A stretch of 64,000 bases of DNA from NCBI RefSeq assembly GCF_030758955.1, contig NZ_CP132360.1, positions 2,424,995 through 2,488,994 on the forward strand, in the 5' to 3' direction. A model generated the notes under the pieces. The model saw nothing but the letters and a program-made list of their open reading frames with translations, was not told the origin of the DNA and did not search any database. This DNA comes from Agrococcus beijingensis (GTDB lineage Bacteria > Actinomycetota > Actinomycetes > Actinomycetales > Microbacteriaceae). Positions 25,907 to 34,888 of the stretch are shown here, in pieces; position 1 is the first letter of the stretch; the number at the start of each line of letters is the position of its first letter. Position numbers and translations under genes: made by a program.

Positions 25907-26856
25907 CCTTGCGGCGTGTCCTTCACCGGTCGCGGGACGGCGGTAGGCTTCACTGTGGAGCCGCGCCCAACTGCCGGGAAGTCGGCGCCGAAAACCTTGC
26001 CCCAGTGCGCGATGGCGGCAGCGGTATCGTTGCTCACCTGAGCTTGGATTGCCTTTGCGGCGTCATCTCGAGCCGCTTGCAAGGCTCCGGCGAACGCGGC
26101 GTAGTCGAGTTTGGATTGAATCGGTCCGCACAGCCCAGCTGGATCCTCGACGACGCTGCCACCGTCCATCGCGAAGGCCGCGCTCACGAAAAACTGCTTG
26201 AGCGCGGCAGGGCGCGAGGCGTCAGTTGGCAAGTGATCGAGCGCCAGCACCTCCATGACGAGCGACTTGACGTCGAAGGGCTGCTGCGCGGCCCAGGACT
26301 TCAGCATCCGCACGGTCCCGGCGAACTTTCTCCATGTGGCATGCCGATGTGCGACCTGCGCGATGAGAAATTCAGGGTCGCATGCGATCCAATCCTCGGA
26401 AACAGCCTCAGGAACCAACAGTCGGCCGTCGCGGCGTAGCGCCGGCATCGCGTCAACAGTGAACGCGTCCGGGTCTTCCGGCTCATCCAAGAAGCACTTC
26501 ACCGCGTGATTTCGCCATCGCGCGAGCCGAACCTCCTGCGCGAACGTGCCCTCGGCGGAGCCCAGCAACCCATGCACCCGCTCGCGGGTGTGGTTGAGCG
26601 CCGCCGCCGCTGACTCGCCCGGGTGACCCCAGTCCGGATGATGAGACCCGTCGAAGACGATGATGACGTCGACGTCATGAATCGGGTCCTTCTGAGTCCC
26701 GCGCGCCAGAGAGCCCGACGCGATGATCTCGTCGACGTCGGTCTCGGACGAAAACGCGTCGCGGAAGAGATCTCGTCGCTCGCGCGCTTCTCGCACCGCG
26801 CCGGGGTCGGCATTCACGGCCTGCTGGAACTCTTCAAACGCGTCGTCGACGTTCAT
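25903..26856 (-). CDS. CBASS CD-NTase cyclic-oligonucleotide synthase
   Basis: The 317-residue protein is a nucleotidyltransferase with GS (48-49), the metal-binding D61-x-D63 (HDVDVIIVF) and a third aspartate near D135 (FTVDAMPAL), plus a helical C-terminal domain. CD-NTases make cyclic di- or trinucleotides after phage infection. The C-terminus is a flexible tail ending in Gly (VKDTPQG), which suits modification by an E1/E2 system, as in Cap2 systems where the CD-NTase C-terminus is conjugated. ATG 26856 has GAGGAG upstream; it is the first gene of the five-gene operon. Confidence 0.87.
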   Translation of the reverse strand: MNVDDAFEEFQQAVNADPGAVREARERRDLFRDAFSSETDVDEIIASGSLARGTQKDPIHDVDVIIVFDGSHHPDWGHPGESAAAALNHTRERVHGLLGSAEGTFAQEVRLARWRNHAVKCFLDEPEDPDAFTVDAMPALRRDGRLLVPEAVSEDWIACDPEFLIAQVAHRHATWRKFAGTVRMLKSWAAQQPFDVKSLVMEVLALDHLPTDASRPAALKQFFVSAAFAMDGGSVVEDPAGLCGPIQSKLDYAAFAGALQAARDDAAKAIQAQVSNDTAAAIAHWGKVFGADFPAVGRGSTVKPTAVPRPVKDTPQG

Positions 26857-27044
26857 TGCCTCTCCTCACTTGTCAGCGTGAGGGTAACCGTAGCGACAAC
26901 CACTGACAGCGGACGCTGGAACGACCGCGTCTCTCCAAGTTCGACTTCTGCTCGGTGGCTGGCTGGTTGTCTCGCGCAACCGATGAAGATCGCCGCTCAG
27001 CGCTGGGTCAAGTCCCAAGTAGTGGTGTAGCGGTGGTCCTTCGT
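26857..27044 (-). promoter_or_regulatory. Promoter region of the CBASS operon
   Basis: About 190 bp between the CD-NTase start and the transposase remnant. A TACCCT box about 25 nt upstream of the CD-NTase ATG is the best -10 candidate; I see no clear -35 box or operator and no regulator gene. Confidence 0.35.
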
Positions 27045-28010
27045 TCAGGTCAGCCGCAGGGCACTAATCTGACACGATCCAGGTCCGATTGCGGTTTGGA
27101 TGCGTTCAGTGTTGTAGCGCTGGAGCCAGGGGCAAGAGCGGCTGCGCGTTCGGCGTTGGAGGTGAACGGCCGACGGTAGGCCCATTCAGTCTGCAGTGTG
27201 CGGTTGAAGCGCTCGACCTTGCCGTTCTGCCAGGGGCAGTGGGGGCGGATGAAGACCTGCTTCGCGCCGAGTTCGGCGATGACGGCGTGGAGCGAGAACC
27301 GGTAGGCGAAGGCGTTGTCGGTCATCAGCCGCTCGATGCGGTCGATGCCGCAGCTGGCGAATGCGGTCGCAGGGCGGAAGAAACCGGCGCAGGTGGCGCC
27401 CTTCTCGTCAGCCAGCACCTCGGAGTAGGCCAGCCGCGAGTGGTCGTCGATGAGCGAGTGGACGTGGTCGTAGCCGGGCGGTTGCGGTCGCGGTTGTCGG
27501 CCTGGCCCCGGCCATGCATGCGCCAGCCGCCGCCGTAGGGGATGCGGCCGAGCTTCTTGACGTCCATGTGGACCAGTTCCCGGGCCGCTCGCGCTCGTAA
27601 CGGACCGCGGTCTGCTTCGAGGAGCGGATGGCGTGCCCGGTCATCGAATCCAGCTGCGCCAGCGCGGGAGCGCCGCGGCGCGCGAGCACCCTCGAGACGG
27701 TCCGCGGCGCGACGGTCACGAGCTCGGCGATCCGGTGGCGGCCTAGCCGCTGCTCGATGCGCCACCGCACGATCTCCAGCTCGATCCCCTCCGGCGTGCG
27801 GGTCGGGGACGAGCGCGGCCGGGAGGAGCGGTCCTGCAGACCCTCGCTGCCGTGCTCGTCGAACACCTCGATCCAATGCGAGACGCACTTGCGGGAGCAG
27901 CCCATCGCCTTGGCGATATACGATTTCGGCCAGCCAGCGCGGTGGCGGGCGATGACGAGCTCCCTCGCCTTCGGCGTCCGGCGCGCATTAGCGTGAGACA
28001 CGAGGACCTC
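27045..28010 (-). pseudogene. IS481 family transposase, frameshifted
   Basis: A full-length IS481-type transposase (about 320 codons) can be read only by changing frame three times. Frame one gives the helix-turn-helix part (GCSRKCVSHWIEVFDEHGSEGL) down to about 27580. Frame two gives LVHMDVKKLGRIP (first catalytic Asp) to about 27480. Frame three gives SLIDDHSRLAYSEVLADEKG, LMTDNAFAY (second Asp) and GKVERFNRTLQTEW (Glu). A one-base loss near 27135 breaks the end. It is therefore inactive. I could not define terminal inverted repeats. It lies between the CBASS operon and the polysaccharide locus. Confidence 0.85.
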
Positions 28011-28107
28011 CATTGGTCGGTGAAGCGTGAACAACTCCACTCAACCCGCTGGGGTCCTCCTCGCGCCACCATCCGTGCCACCAAGGTCATGGCCGGGTAC
28101 AACCAGA

Positions 28108-28137
28108 GGGGCGGTCGACGCGAAGTCGGACCGCCCC
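28108..28137 (-). terminator. Hairpin terminator of the BY-kinase gene
   Basis: Stem GGGGCGGTC / GACCGCCCC, extended inwards by GAC/GTC, lies 13 nt after the stop of the kinase gene at 28151. Confidence 0.75.
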
Positions 28138-28150
28138 CCTTCACGTGGAT

Positions 28151-29566
28151 CTATCGCGTACCAGCGACAGGAAACCTCGACTTGGTCTTCTGCTTCTTCT
28201 TCGCCTCCGCGTAGCCGTAGTGGCCATAGCCGTAGTGGCCGTAGCCGTAGGCATCTGCGCCTCGCGTGGGCACCATCGTCAGCACAACGCCGCCGACCTG
28301 CTTGTCGACGGTTTCGAGCAACTGGACAGCGCTCTCGAGCTGATTTCGCGTGGCCTTGCCGGCCGAGGCGACCAGGATCACTGCCTCCACATGCTTCGAC
28401 AGCACTGCGGCGTCCGTCACGGGCAGCAACGGCGGAGCGTCGAAGAGGATCCAGTCGAACTCACCCTGCAGATCCCTGATCAGGGTCGACATCGCCTTCG
28501 ACCCGAGCAGTTCGGACGGGTTGGGCGGGATCTGGCCAGCGGGCAGCACGTAGAGCGACTTGTTGCCCCACTGCTGCACAGCGTCGACCAGGTCGGCCCG
28601 ACCGATCAGCACGTCGGTCAGGCCGACACCGCCATCGAGATTCATGTACTCGGCGACCTTGGGCTTGCGAAGATCGGCGTCGACCAGAATGACGGTCTGG
28701 CCGGCATCGGCGAGCGCAAGGGCAAGGTTGGCAGTCGTTGTGCTCTTGCCTTCGCCCGGCATCGACGATGTGACGACGAACGTGCGCGACCCGTCGTCGA
28801 CCTCGATGAACTGCAAGTTGGTGCGAAGCGTGCGGAACGACTCGGATCGCGGGCTTTGCGGGTCGGCATGCACGATCAGCGGTCGCTGCTTTGCGTTCGG
28901 ATCGAAGTTGATCGACCCGAGCATCGGCGCATCTGTCACTGCGCGAATGTCCCGCTCGCTGCGGATGCGGGTGTCCAAGACCTCGCGCAGCAAAGCGAAC
29001 CCGGCTGCGAGCGCGAGCCCGATGATGCCGCCGAGCGCGATGTTGACCATCGTGCGGGGGCTCACCGGCGAGGTCGGAACCGTTGCCTCCTCGACGACCG
29101 CCAACTGCACCGGGCTGCCGAGGTCGGGGCGAGATTCGATCTCGTCCACCGTGATGGAGAGGCTCGCGGCAGCAGCATCCGCGAGCGCTGCTGCCTCGGC
29201 CGGATCATTGCTCGTGGCAGTGATCTCGATGATGGTGGTCTCGGGCACAGTCGCCGCGCTGATGCGAGCGTCAAGTTCGCCACGCGGGACGTCAATCTGC
29301 AGCGCCGCGATGACCCCGTCGAGCACGCGCTGCGAGTCGACCAGGTTCGCGTAGGTCGCGACACGGGAAAGCGTGAAGGTATTGCCCTGGGCGAGTTCGG
29401 CCGTCGTGTCACCCGACTGCAGCGAGACGAAGACCTGCGTCGATGCCGAGTAGACAGGTTTCTGCACTAATGATGCGATCGCGCCGACGCCGACCCCGAC
29501 GAGCGTTGCGGCCACCAGCAGCACCCAGTACTTCCTGATGATGCGGATGTAATCCGAAAGCTCCAA
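28151..29566 (-). CDS. Polysaccharide co-polymerase / BY-kinase (Wzz-Wzc type)
   Basis: The 471-residue protein has a first membrane span (about 15-35), an extracytoplasmic Wzz chain-length domain, a second span (about 170-195) and a cytoplasmic tyrosine autokinase domain. The kinase has Walker A SSMPGEGKST, Walker A' VILVDADLRKP and Walker B WILFDAPPLL. The C-terminus is a tyrosine cluster (YGYGHYGYGHYGYAEA), the usual autophosphorylation tail. It should control chain length and export of the polysaccharide. A phosphatase that could reverse it is encoded just upstream. Confidence 0.9.
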   Translation of the reverse strand: MELSDYIRIIRKYWVLLVAATLVGVGVGAIASLVQKPVYSASTQVFVSLQSGDTTAELAQGNTFTLSRVATYANLVDSQRVLDGVIAALQIDVPRGELDARISAATVPETTIIEITATSNDPAEAAALADAAAASLSITVDEIESRPDLGSPVQLAVVEEATVPTSPVSPRTMVNIALGGIIGLALAAGFALLREVLDTRIRSERDIRAVTDAPMLGSINFDPNAKQRPLIVHADPQSPRSESFRTLRTNLQFIEVDDGSRTFVVTSSMPGEGKSTTTANLALALADAGQTVILVDADLRKPKVAEYMNLDGGVGLTDVLIGRADLVDAVQQWGNKSLYVLPAGQIPPNPSELLGSKAMSTLIRDLQGEFDWILFDAPPLLPVTDAAVLSKHVEAVILVASAGKATRNQLESAVQLLETVDKQVGGVVLTMVPTRGADAYGYGHYGYGHYGYAEAKKKQKTKSRFPVAGTR

Positions 29567-29648
29567 CGACTTCTCCCCTAGTGCGTGACTGGGCGCGACG
29601 AGATGCGGCGCACGCCCTAGTCATCCTCTCACAGCAAGGTTTCGAGTC

Positions 29649-30320
29649 TCAGTGGGGCGATCCATAGGCGAGCGCTCGCAGACTCGACGCGATGCGCTCG
29701 ACGTGCCGCTCGACGTCGTCGGCGGAGCGCCGATAGACCTCGGTGTCCAACCGATACGGGTCTTCAACATCGAGCTCGAGCGGATCCTCGGGCACCGGCA
29801 TCAGGCCGCGGGCGGTCATGGCGCTAGCCACGACGCGGCGCATGAAGGCCGCGAAGCCGTCGTCGCCGAGCGGCGCGATCTCGTGCTCCACTTCGCGGTT
29901 CGCGAGCGCCTCGACGATGCGCGCGAACTCCACCAGCGTGAAGACCCGACGGTTGGCCTTCGGCACGAGGCTCGCCGCCGCCGCACGGTGCTCGCGAGCC
30001 ATGCCGAGGATGAGGTCGGCGTCGCCCACATGGCGCTCGATGATGCGTCGAGCGCGGTGGTCGGCCACGTCGACGATGCCGAGGCGCACGGCTTCGGCAG
30101 ATGCGTGCTTGTCCATCACGTCGCCGTCGCGCGCCTTCGTGCCGGCGCTCGTCACCTCGAGCGCGGGGATGGTCGTGCGGTCGAAAGCGGCAGGGATGCG
30201 CGAGCGGAGCAGCTGCTCGGCCTGCGGCGAGCGGCACAGGTTGCCCGAGCACACCGTGAGGATGTGGAAGACGCTGTCGGTCCTCACAGGCTCCGAAGAC
30301 TTCTGGCTGGGGAGCGGCAT
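29649..30320 (-). CDS. Low-molecular-weight protein tyrosine phosphatase family (copy 1)
   Basis: The P-loop CSGNLCRSP (C-x5-R-S) is near residue 24 and the acid Asp lies in VEDPYRLD near the C-terminus. At 223 residues it is longer than classical 150-residue enzymes, with an insert FTLVEFARIVEALA shared with the two paralogues at 44183 and 44967. It probably dephosphorylates the BY-kinase tail. ATG 30320 has TAGTGT 6 nt upstream, a leaderless layout. Confidence 0.87.
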   Translation of the reverse strand: MPLPSQKSSEPVRTDSVFHILTVCSGNLCRSPQAEQLLRSRIPAAFDRTTIPALEVTSAGTKARDGDVMDKHASAEAVRLGIVDVADHRARRIIERHVGDADLILGMAREHRAAAASLVPKANRRVFTLVEFARIVEALANREVEHEIAPLGDDGFAAFMRRVVASAMTARGLMPVPEDPLELDVEDPYRLDTEVYRRSADDVERHVERIASSLRALAYGSPH

Positions 30321-30444
30321 GCCTTCACACTATCGACGGCGCCACGAACGGTCTCGTGCTTGTCTGGCCTGCTCGGCAATCTTCCGCGCCGCTCCGGGTA
30401 CCCTGGCAGGCGATCCATCTCCAATCACGGAAGGTAGCGACGCT

Positions 30445-31431
30445 ATGCCGTTCGAAGGCAACCGTGGGCTGGCCTACATCGGGCTCGGCGTCGCTGCGCT
30501 CTTCGCCGTCGGCTCCGTCGTCGCCGTCAACGTGGTGTCGCAGCAGCGGGAGAGCCAGGCCTCCAACCTCGGCACCTCGAGCAGCGACCTCGAGCAGCGC
30601 TACTCCGTCGCCGCCCGCGAGATCGACGCGTGGTCGACGCAGAACCAGCAGGCCCTGTGCGAGCTCGACGGTCGCATCGTCACCGCCGTCGACCTGGAGC
30701 AGCGCCTCGACGTCGCGCTCGACGACGCCGCCGCGGTCGCCGGCGCGTGGCTCATCATCAACCCCGCTCCGCGCGAAGCCTTCGAAGCCGAGCGCGTCGC
30801 TGCGATCGAGACGTTCGCCGCCGAATTCACGACCGCCGCCGACGCCGCCGTCGCCGAGCAGTACGCGGGCGCCGACGACGTCGTCGCCGCCTGCCTCGCC
30901 CAGCCGCGGGAGAGCGTGCCGCCACTCACCGGCGCGCCGACCCAGGCAGACGTCGAAGCGCTCGAGGCGCGCGCCGCGGGGCTCGGCGAGGCATCCGACC
31001 TCGATGTCACCCGGCTCGACGCGCTCAACAGCGCGGTGGTCGGCTTCGCGCCCGCCGTGCTCACCGCCGCTGACGCACGGGTGAACGTCAACCGTCTCGC
31101 CGCCACGCAGGACGTGCTCGACGTGACCGCCGAGGCACTGCGTGCCACCACCGGTCCCGCCGAGACGCTCGTCACGCTCGAGGCGCTCGCCGCGCACGCG
31201 CAGGCATCGCTCGTGACGCAGGGCGACATCGCGGCGGAGGAGACGACCGAGGAGCCGGAGCCGGAGCCTGCGCCCGCGCCTCGCCCCCGGCCAGCCCCAG
31301 CTCCCGCTCCGGCTCCAGCACCGACGTCGGCCCCGACCACCGAGCCGGCGCCCGAGCCGCAGCCCACCGAGCCGGCCAACCCGGGCAACGGCAACGGCGG
31401 CGACTCCCCCATCGACCCGCTGGTGCCGTAG
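30445..31431 (+). CDS. Membrane-anchored, Pro-rich surface protein (hypothetical)
   Basis: The 328-residue protein has one N-terminal membrane span (LAYIGLGVAALFAVGSVVAV, about 8-27), then about 220 helical, Ala/Asp/Glu-rich residues, and a C-terminal tail of alternating Pro with Ala/Glu (PAPAPAPAPTSAPTTEPAPEP) ending in a Gly/Asn segment. The tail looks like a wall-spanning spacer. No enzymatic motif seen. ATG 30445 follows GGAAGG, with a TACCCT box at 30399. Confidence 0.65.
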   Translation: MPFEGNRGLAYIGLGVAALFAVGSVVAVNVVSQQRESQASNLGTSSSDLEQRYSVAAREIDAWSTQNQQALCELDGRIVTAVDLEQRLDVALDDAAAVAGAWLIINPAPREAFEAERVAAIETFAAEFTTAADAAVAEQYAGADDVVAACLAQPRESVPPLTGAPTQADVEALEARAAGLGEASDLDVTRLDALNSAVVGFAPAVLTAADARVNVNRLAATQDVLDVTAEALRATTGPAETLVTLEALAAHAQASLVTQGDIAAEETTEEPEPEPAPAPRPRPAPAPAPAPAPTSAPTTEPAPEPQPTEPANPGNGNGGDSPIDPLVP

Positions 31432-31474
31432 GACTCCCCTCGACGCAGCGCCGCGGTCGGTGCATGCTGGCCGC

Positions 31475-32068
31475 ATGGCTGACACCTACCAGCACGAACC
31501 CCCGTACACCGTCGGCGTCATCGTCGGCAGCACCGCCGCGTCGTCGATCAACCGACGGCTCGCCAAGGCGCTCATCAAGCTCGCGCCCGAAGACCTGCAG
31601 TGCTCGTTCATCGAGATCGACCAGCTCGGGCTCTACGACCGCGACCTCGACGCCAGCTACCCGCCAGAGGCGCTCGCCTTCAAGGAGGCGATCTCGTCGA
31701 GCGACGCGATCCTGTTCGTCACGCCCGAGTACAACCGGTCGATCCCCGGCGCCCTCAAGAACGCCATCGACTGGGCCTCGCGGCCCTACGGGCAGAACGC
31801 GCTGTCGCGCAAGCCCGTCGGCATGGCGGGCACCTCGCCCGGCGGCATCGGCACCGCGGTCGCCCAGCAGCACCTGAAGGCGATCATGTCGTTCTGCAAC
31901 GCGCCGCTGATGAACGACGTCGAGGTCTACGTGCAGTACCAGGAGGGCATGGTCGACGACAACGACGACGTCACCATCGACTCGACCAAGGAGTTTCTCA
32001 CCGACTTCATGCAGCGCTACGACGACTTCGTGCGGCGCGTGCTGACGGTGGTGCCGCAGAACCGCTGA
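31475..32068 (+). CDS. NAD(P)H-dependent FMN reductase family oxidoreductase
   Basis: The 197-residue flavodoxin-fold protein has the FMN-binding GVIVGSTAASSINRRLAKAL near the start and the family signature TPEYNRSIPGALKNAIDW around residue 85. It likely reduces FMN, quinones or azo compounds with NADPH. ATG 31475 fits the family start. It sits between two polysaccharide-related blocks without an obvious link to them. Confidence 0.87.
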   Translation: MADTYQHEPPYTVGVIVGSTAASSINRRLAKALIKLAPEDLQCSFIEIDQLGLYDRDLDASYPPEALAFKEAISSSDAILFVTPEYNRSIPGALKNAIDWASRPYGQNALSRKPVGMAGTSPGGIGTAVAQQHLKAIMSFCNAPLMNDVEVYVQYQEGMVDDNDDVTIDSTKEFLTDFMQRYDDFVRRVLTVVPQNR

Positions 32069-32161
32069 GGGCGTGCCGACCAGTTCGGCGGGCGGCGGGG
32101 CGCCTGCGCGGCCGCGCGCGTGCGCTACGGTGCACGCAAGCAGCCTCGCAGAGGGACCCTG

Positions 32162-32254
32162 ATGCATCTGAAGCGCTCCTCGAGCCCCGCGCCGATGCCG
32201 CGCGTGCCCGGTCGCTGCGGCGCCCGCCGCCCGTCGTCGACGCAGGTGGGCTGA
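32162..32254 (+). CDS. Possible 30-residue leader ORF
   Basis: An ATG with GAGGGACC upstream opens a 30-codon frame ending 9 nt before the O-antigen-ligase gene. The product is Ser/Pro/Arg-rich. A TACGGT box about 35 nt before the ATG could be the promoter of the whole downstream run. It may be a leader peptide or a chance frame. Confidence 0.3.
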   Translation: MHLKRSSSPAPMPRVPGRCGARRPSSTQVG

Positions 32255-32263
32255 GGGGCCGCC

Positions 32264-33607
32264 GTGAGCGCGCTTCCCGCCGAGAGCAAGTGGGCGCCCG
32301 CCGTCGCCCCCAAGCGCGGGCTGTGGCAGGGCGCCGACCGCCATGTGCTGCTCGCCGTCACCGTGATCGCCCTGCCGTTCTCGTACATCCCCCTCGAGCT
32401 CGTGCCCGGCCGCGTCAGCGTCACCATCGTGGTCTTCGCGCTCGTCGTGCTCACGGGCATCCGCTACCGCGTGCTGCGGCAACGGCCGGGCGCGCTCGAG
32501 ACGGTGACGCTGCTGCTGTCGGCGTACATCTTCATCAGGCTCACCGCGGTGACCGCGCTGCAGGCCGACGTGATCGACTGGCAGGAGGCCCTCAGCGCCA
32601 CGCTCGCCCCGCTCGGCGGCGTCATCCTCTATCGCGTCGCGCGGCGCGACGACCTGAAGGAACCGTGCCTGCGGGCGCTGCGGTGGATGTTCGTCATGCT
32701 CACCGCCATCGCGCTCTACCAGGCGGTGGTCGGCCTGGCATTCCTGCAGAGCCGCGGCTACACCGAGGGCTTCTACTACTTCACCTTCGCGGGCACCTAC
32801 CGGCCCTTCGGCACCTTCCTCTCCCCCACCGTCTTCGGCGCGTTCCTCGCCATCGTGGGGGCGGCGCTCGTCTGCATGGCGCCCACCATCAGGGGCGCGC
32901 TGCTGTGGTTCGCGATCGCGCTCGCGCCGATCCTGCTGACCGAGACCCGCGCGGCATGGATCTCGTTCGGCATCGCCGTCGTGGTCGGCTGGCTGCTGCG
33001 CACCCGCGCCCGACCGGTGCACCTGACGCTCGGACTCGCCGCCATCACCTGGGCGATCGCCTTCGTCGTCTGGTTGGCGCCGGGAGCCGTCGACTTCCTG
33101 CTCTCCCGCCTCGCGACGCTCTCCGACTCCGGCCTCACGTCGAACGCCGCCCGCGTCAACCTGTGGCAGGGCACGCTCGAGACGACGCTCGCAGAGTCGC
33201 CGCTGGTCGGCTTCCCCACCGGCGACTTCTCGCAGGTGGTGGGCACCGTGGCCGGCGCCTACGCCGACTACGGCCACGCGCACAGCAACTACCTGCAGGT
33301 GCTCTTCCTCTACGGGCTCATCGGGCTGGCGCTCTTCGCCGGCATCCTGGTGCTCGCGACGGTCGGGGCGCTGCGCACGGCATCGACCACGCGCAGCCCG
33401 TGGGCCTACGGCGGCGTCGCCGCGATCGTGGCCTTCCTGATCGACTCGTCGTTCGAGACGAGCTGGACGAGCTTCTCGATCGTCGCCGTCCTCTACCTGC
33501 TGCTGGGGCTCGGGCAGGTCGCCGGGGTCGATCGCGGCCTTCCCTCCAGCCCCGCCGCGCTCACCGTGCCGAAGCCCTCGCTCGCGCCCTCGGGCCCGAC
33601 CGCATGA
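32264..33607 (+). CDS. O-antigen ligase/polymerase family membrane protein
   Basis: The 447-residue protein has about ten or more membrane spans and a large loop with LTSNAARVNLWQGTLETTLAESPLVGFPTGDF followed by HAHSNYLQVLFLYG, which is the Wzy_C/WaaL signature. It could polymerise lipid-linked repeat units or ligate the finished chain. GTG 32264; the stop overlaps the next gene's ATG by 3 nt. Confidence 0.85.
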   Translation: MSALPAESKWAPAVAPKRGLWQGADRHVLLAVTVIALPFSYIPLELVPGRVSVTIVVFALVVLTGIRYRVLRQRPGALETVTLLLSAYIFIRLTAVTALQADVIDWQEALSATLAPLGGVILYRVARRDDLKEPCLRALRWMFVMLTAIALYQAVVGLAFLQSRGYTEGFYYFTFAGTYRPFGTFLSPTVFGAFLAIVGAALVCMAPTIRGALLWFAIALAPILLTETRAAWISFGIAVVVGWLLRTRARPVHLTLGLAAITWAIAFVVWLAPGAVDFLLSRLATLSDSGLTSNAARVNLWQGTLETTLAESPLVGFPTGDFSQVVGTVAGAYADYGHAHSNYLQVLFLYGLIGLALFAGILVLATVGALRTASTTRSPWAYGGVAAIVAFLIDSSFETSWTSFSIVAVLYLLLGLGQVAGVDRGLPSSPAALTVPKPSLAPSGPTA

Positions 33608-34770
33608 GCCGGCGGCGAGGCAGCAGCACAGCCTCCGACCTCGAGGGGCGGGATGTGCGGGTGCTGCTGATCACGCCGGAGTACCCACCGTCGGTGGGCG
33701 GCATCCAGAGCCTGCTGCACGAGATCACCACGGCCATGCCGCGGGCCTCGGTGAAGGTGATGACCCCGGATGCGCCTGGTGGCGCCGCGTTCGATGCCGG
33801 CGCCGGGGTGCGCACGGACCGGGTGCGCGTCGTCGGCTCGAGCTCGATCGTGCGCAACCTCGTCTTCAACGCCCGCGGGCTGACGCGGCTGCACGACGGG
33901 CGGCCCGACGTCGTGCTGAACGGGCACGTCGTCACCGCACCGCTCGCCTGGGCCTTCGCGCGCCGGCACCGGGTGCCGCTCGTCACCTACGGCTACGGCA
34001 AGGAGATCCAGGGCCGCCCCGGGCTCGCCCGCTGGGCGCTGCGCCGCGGCGCCGCCGCGATCGCCATCAGCGAGTTCACGCGCGGGCTGCTGCTCGAGAC
34101 GGTGCGGGGCGGTCGGCACGCGCCCGTGCACGTCGTGCACCCGGGCGTGCACGTGCCGGCGTCGGTGCCCGCGCGCGCCGACGACGGCCCCTTCACGCTG
34201 ATCACGGTCGGCCGACTGCGCGATTGGTACAAGGGGCACGACATCGTGCTCGAAGCGTTGCCCCGGGTGCTCGAGCGACTGCCGGGGGCTCGCTGGGTCG
34301 TGCTCGGCGACGGGCGCCGCCGGGCCGCGCTCGAGGAGCGCGCCGCCAAGCTCGGGGTCGCGCACGCGGTGCGCTTCCTCGGCGCCGTCTCCGACGCCGA
34401 CAAGCAGGCGTGGCTGCAGCAGGCCGACGTCTTCGTGATGCCCGCGCGCTACCCCAAGGGCGAGGTGGCCGGGGAGGGCTTCGCGATCGTCTACCTCGAG
34501 GCCGCCGCCTGGGGCGTGCCCTCGATCGCCGGCGATGTGGGCGGGCCGCGCGAGGCGGTCGTCGACGGCGTCACCGGCCTGCTCGTCGATCCGGAGTCGG
34601 CCGAGCAGGTCGCCGACGCCATCCTCGCGCTCGGTCTCGACCCGGCGCGCGCCCGTGAGCTGGGTGCGCAGGCCCGTGAGCGAGCCGAGCGCGACTTCAC
34701 CTGGCCGCACGTGGCCGCACAACTTGAGGCAATCCTGCGCGCGGTCTGCGAACGGTCAGCCCGGTCGTAG
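33604..34770 (+). CDS. Glycosyltransferase family 4 protein
   Basis: The 388-residue GT-B enzyme begins with LLITPEYPPSVGGIQSLLHE (acceptor domain) and has the donor-domain motifs TVGRLRDWYKGHD and the E-x7-E type motif PKGEVAGEGFAIVYLEAAAWG. It transfers a sugar from a nucleotide donor to the growing repeat unit in the cytoplasm. ATG overlaps the stop of the upstream gene. Confidence 0.88.
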   Translation: MSRRRGSSTASDLEGRDVRVLLITPEYPPSVGGIQSLLHEITTAMPRASVKVMTPDAPGGAAFDAGAGVRTDRVRVVGSSSIVRNLVFNARGLTRLHDGRPDVVLNGHVVTAPLAWAFARRHRVPLVTYGYGKEIQGRPGLARWALRRGAAAIAISEFTRGLLLETVRGGRHAPVHVVHPGVHVPASVPARADDGPFTLITVGRLRDWYKGHDIVLEALPRVLERLPGARWVVLGDGRRRAALEERAAKLGVAHAVRFLGAVSDADKQAWLQQADVFVMPARYPKGEVAGEGFAIVYLEAAAWGVPSIAGDVGGPREAVVDGVTGLLVDPESAEQVADAILALGLDPARARELGAQARERAERDFTWPHVAAQLEAILRAVCERSARS

Positions 34771-34888
34771 CGGAGCCACAGGTCGGCTCACGGTCTGCTC
34801 AGGACGGCCCGCCGCGATAAAAGCCGGGAGTACTGTCCACAGCAATCGCCTCGGCGATGCTCGCAGTCACGAACCGATTGGCCAGGCA

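Noticed and set aside
22164..26856. A Bil-type ubiquitin-like conjugation operon instead of CBASS
   Set aside because: There is no ubiquitin-like protein gene, while a CD-NTase and a SAVED effector are present.
27000..28130. Exact IS481 boundaries with terminal inverted repeats
   Set aside because: Only weak, imperfect similarity is visible between the two ends, and no target-site duplication could be fixed.
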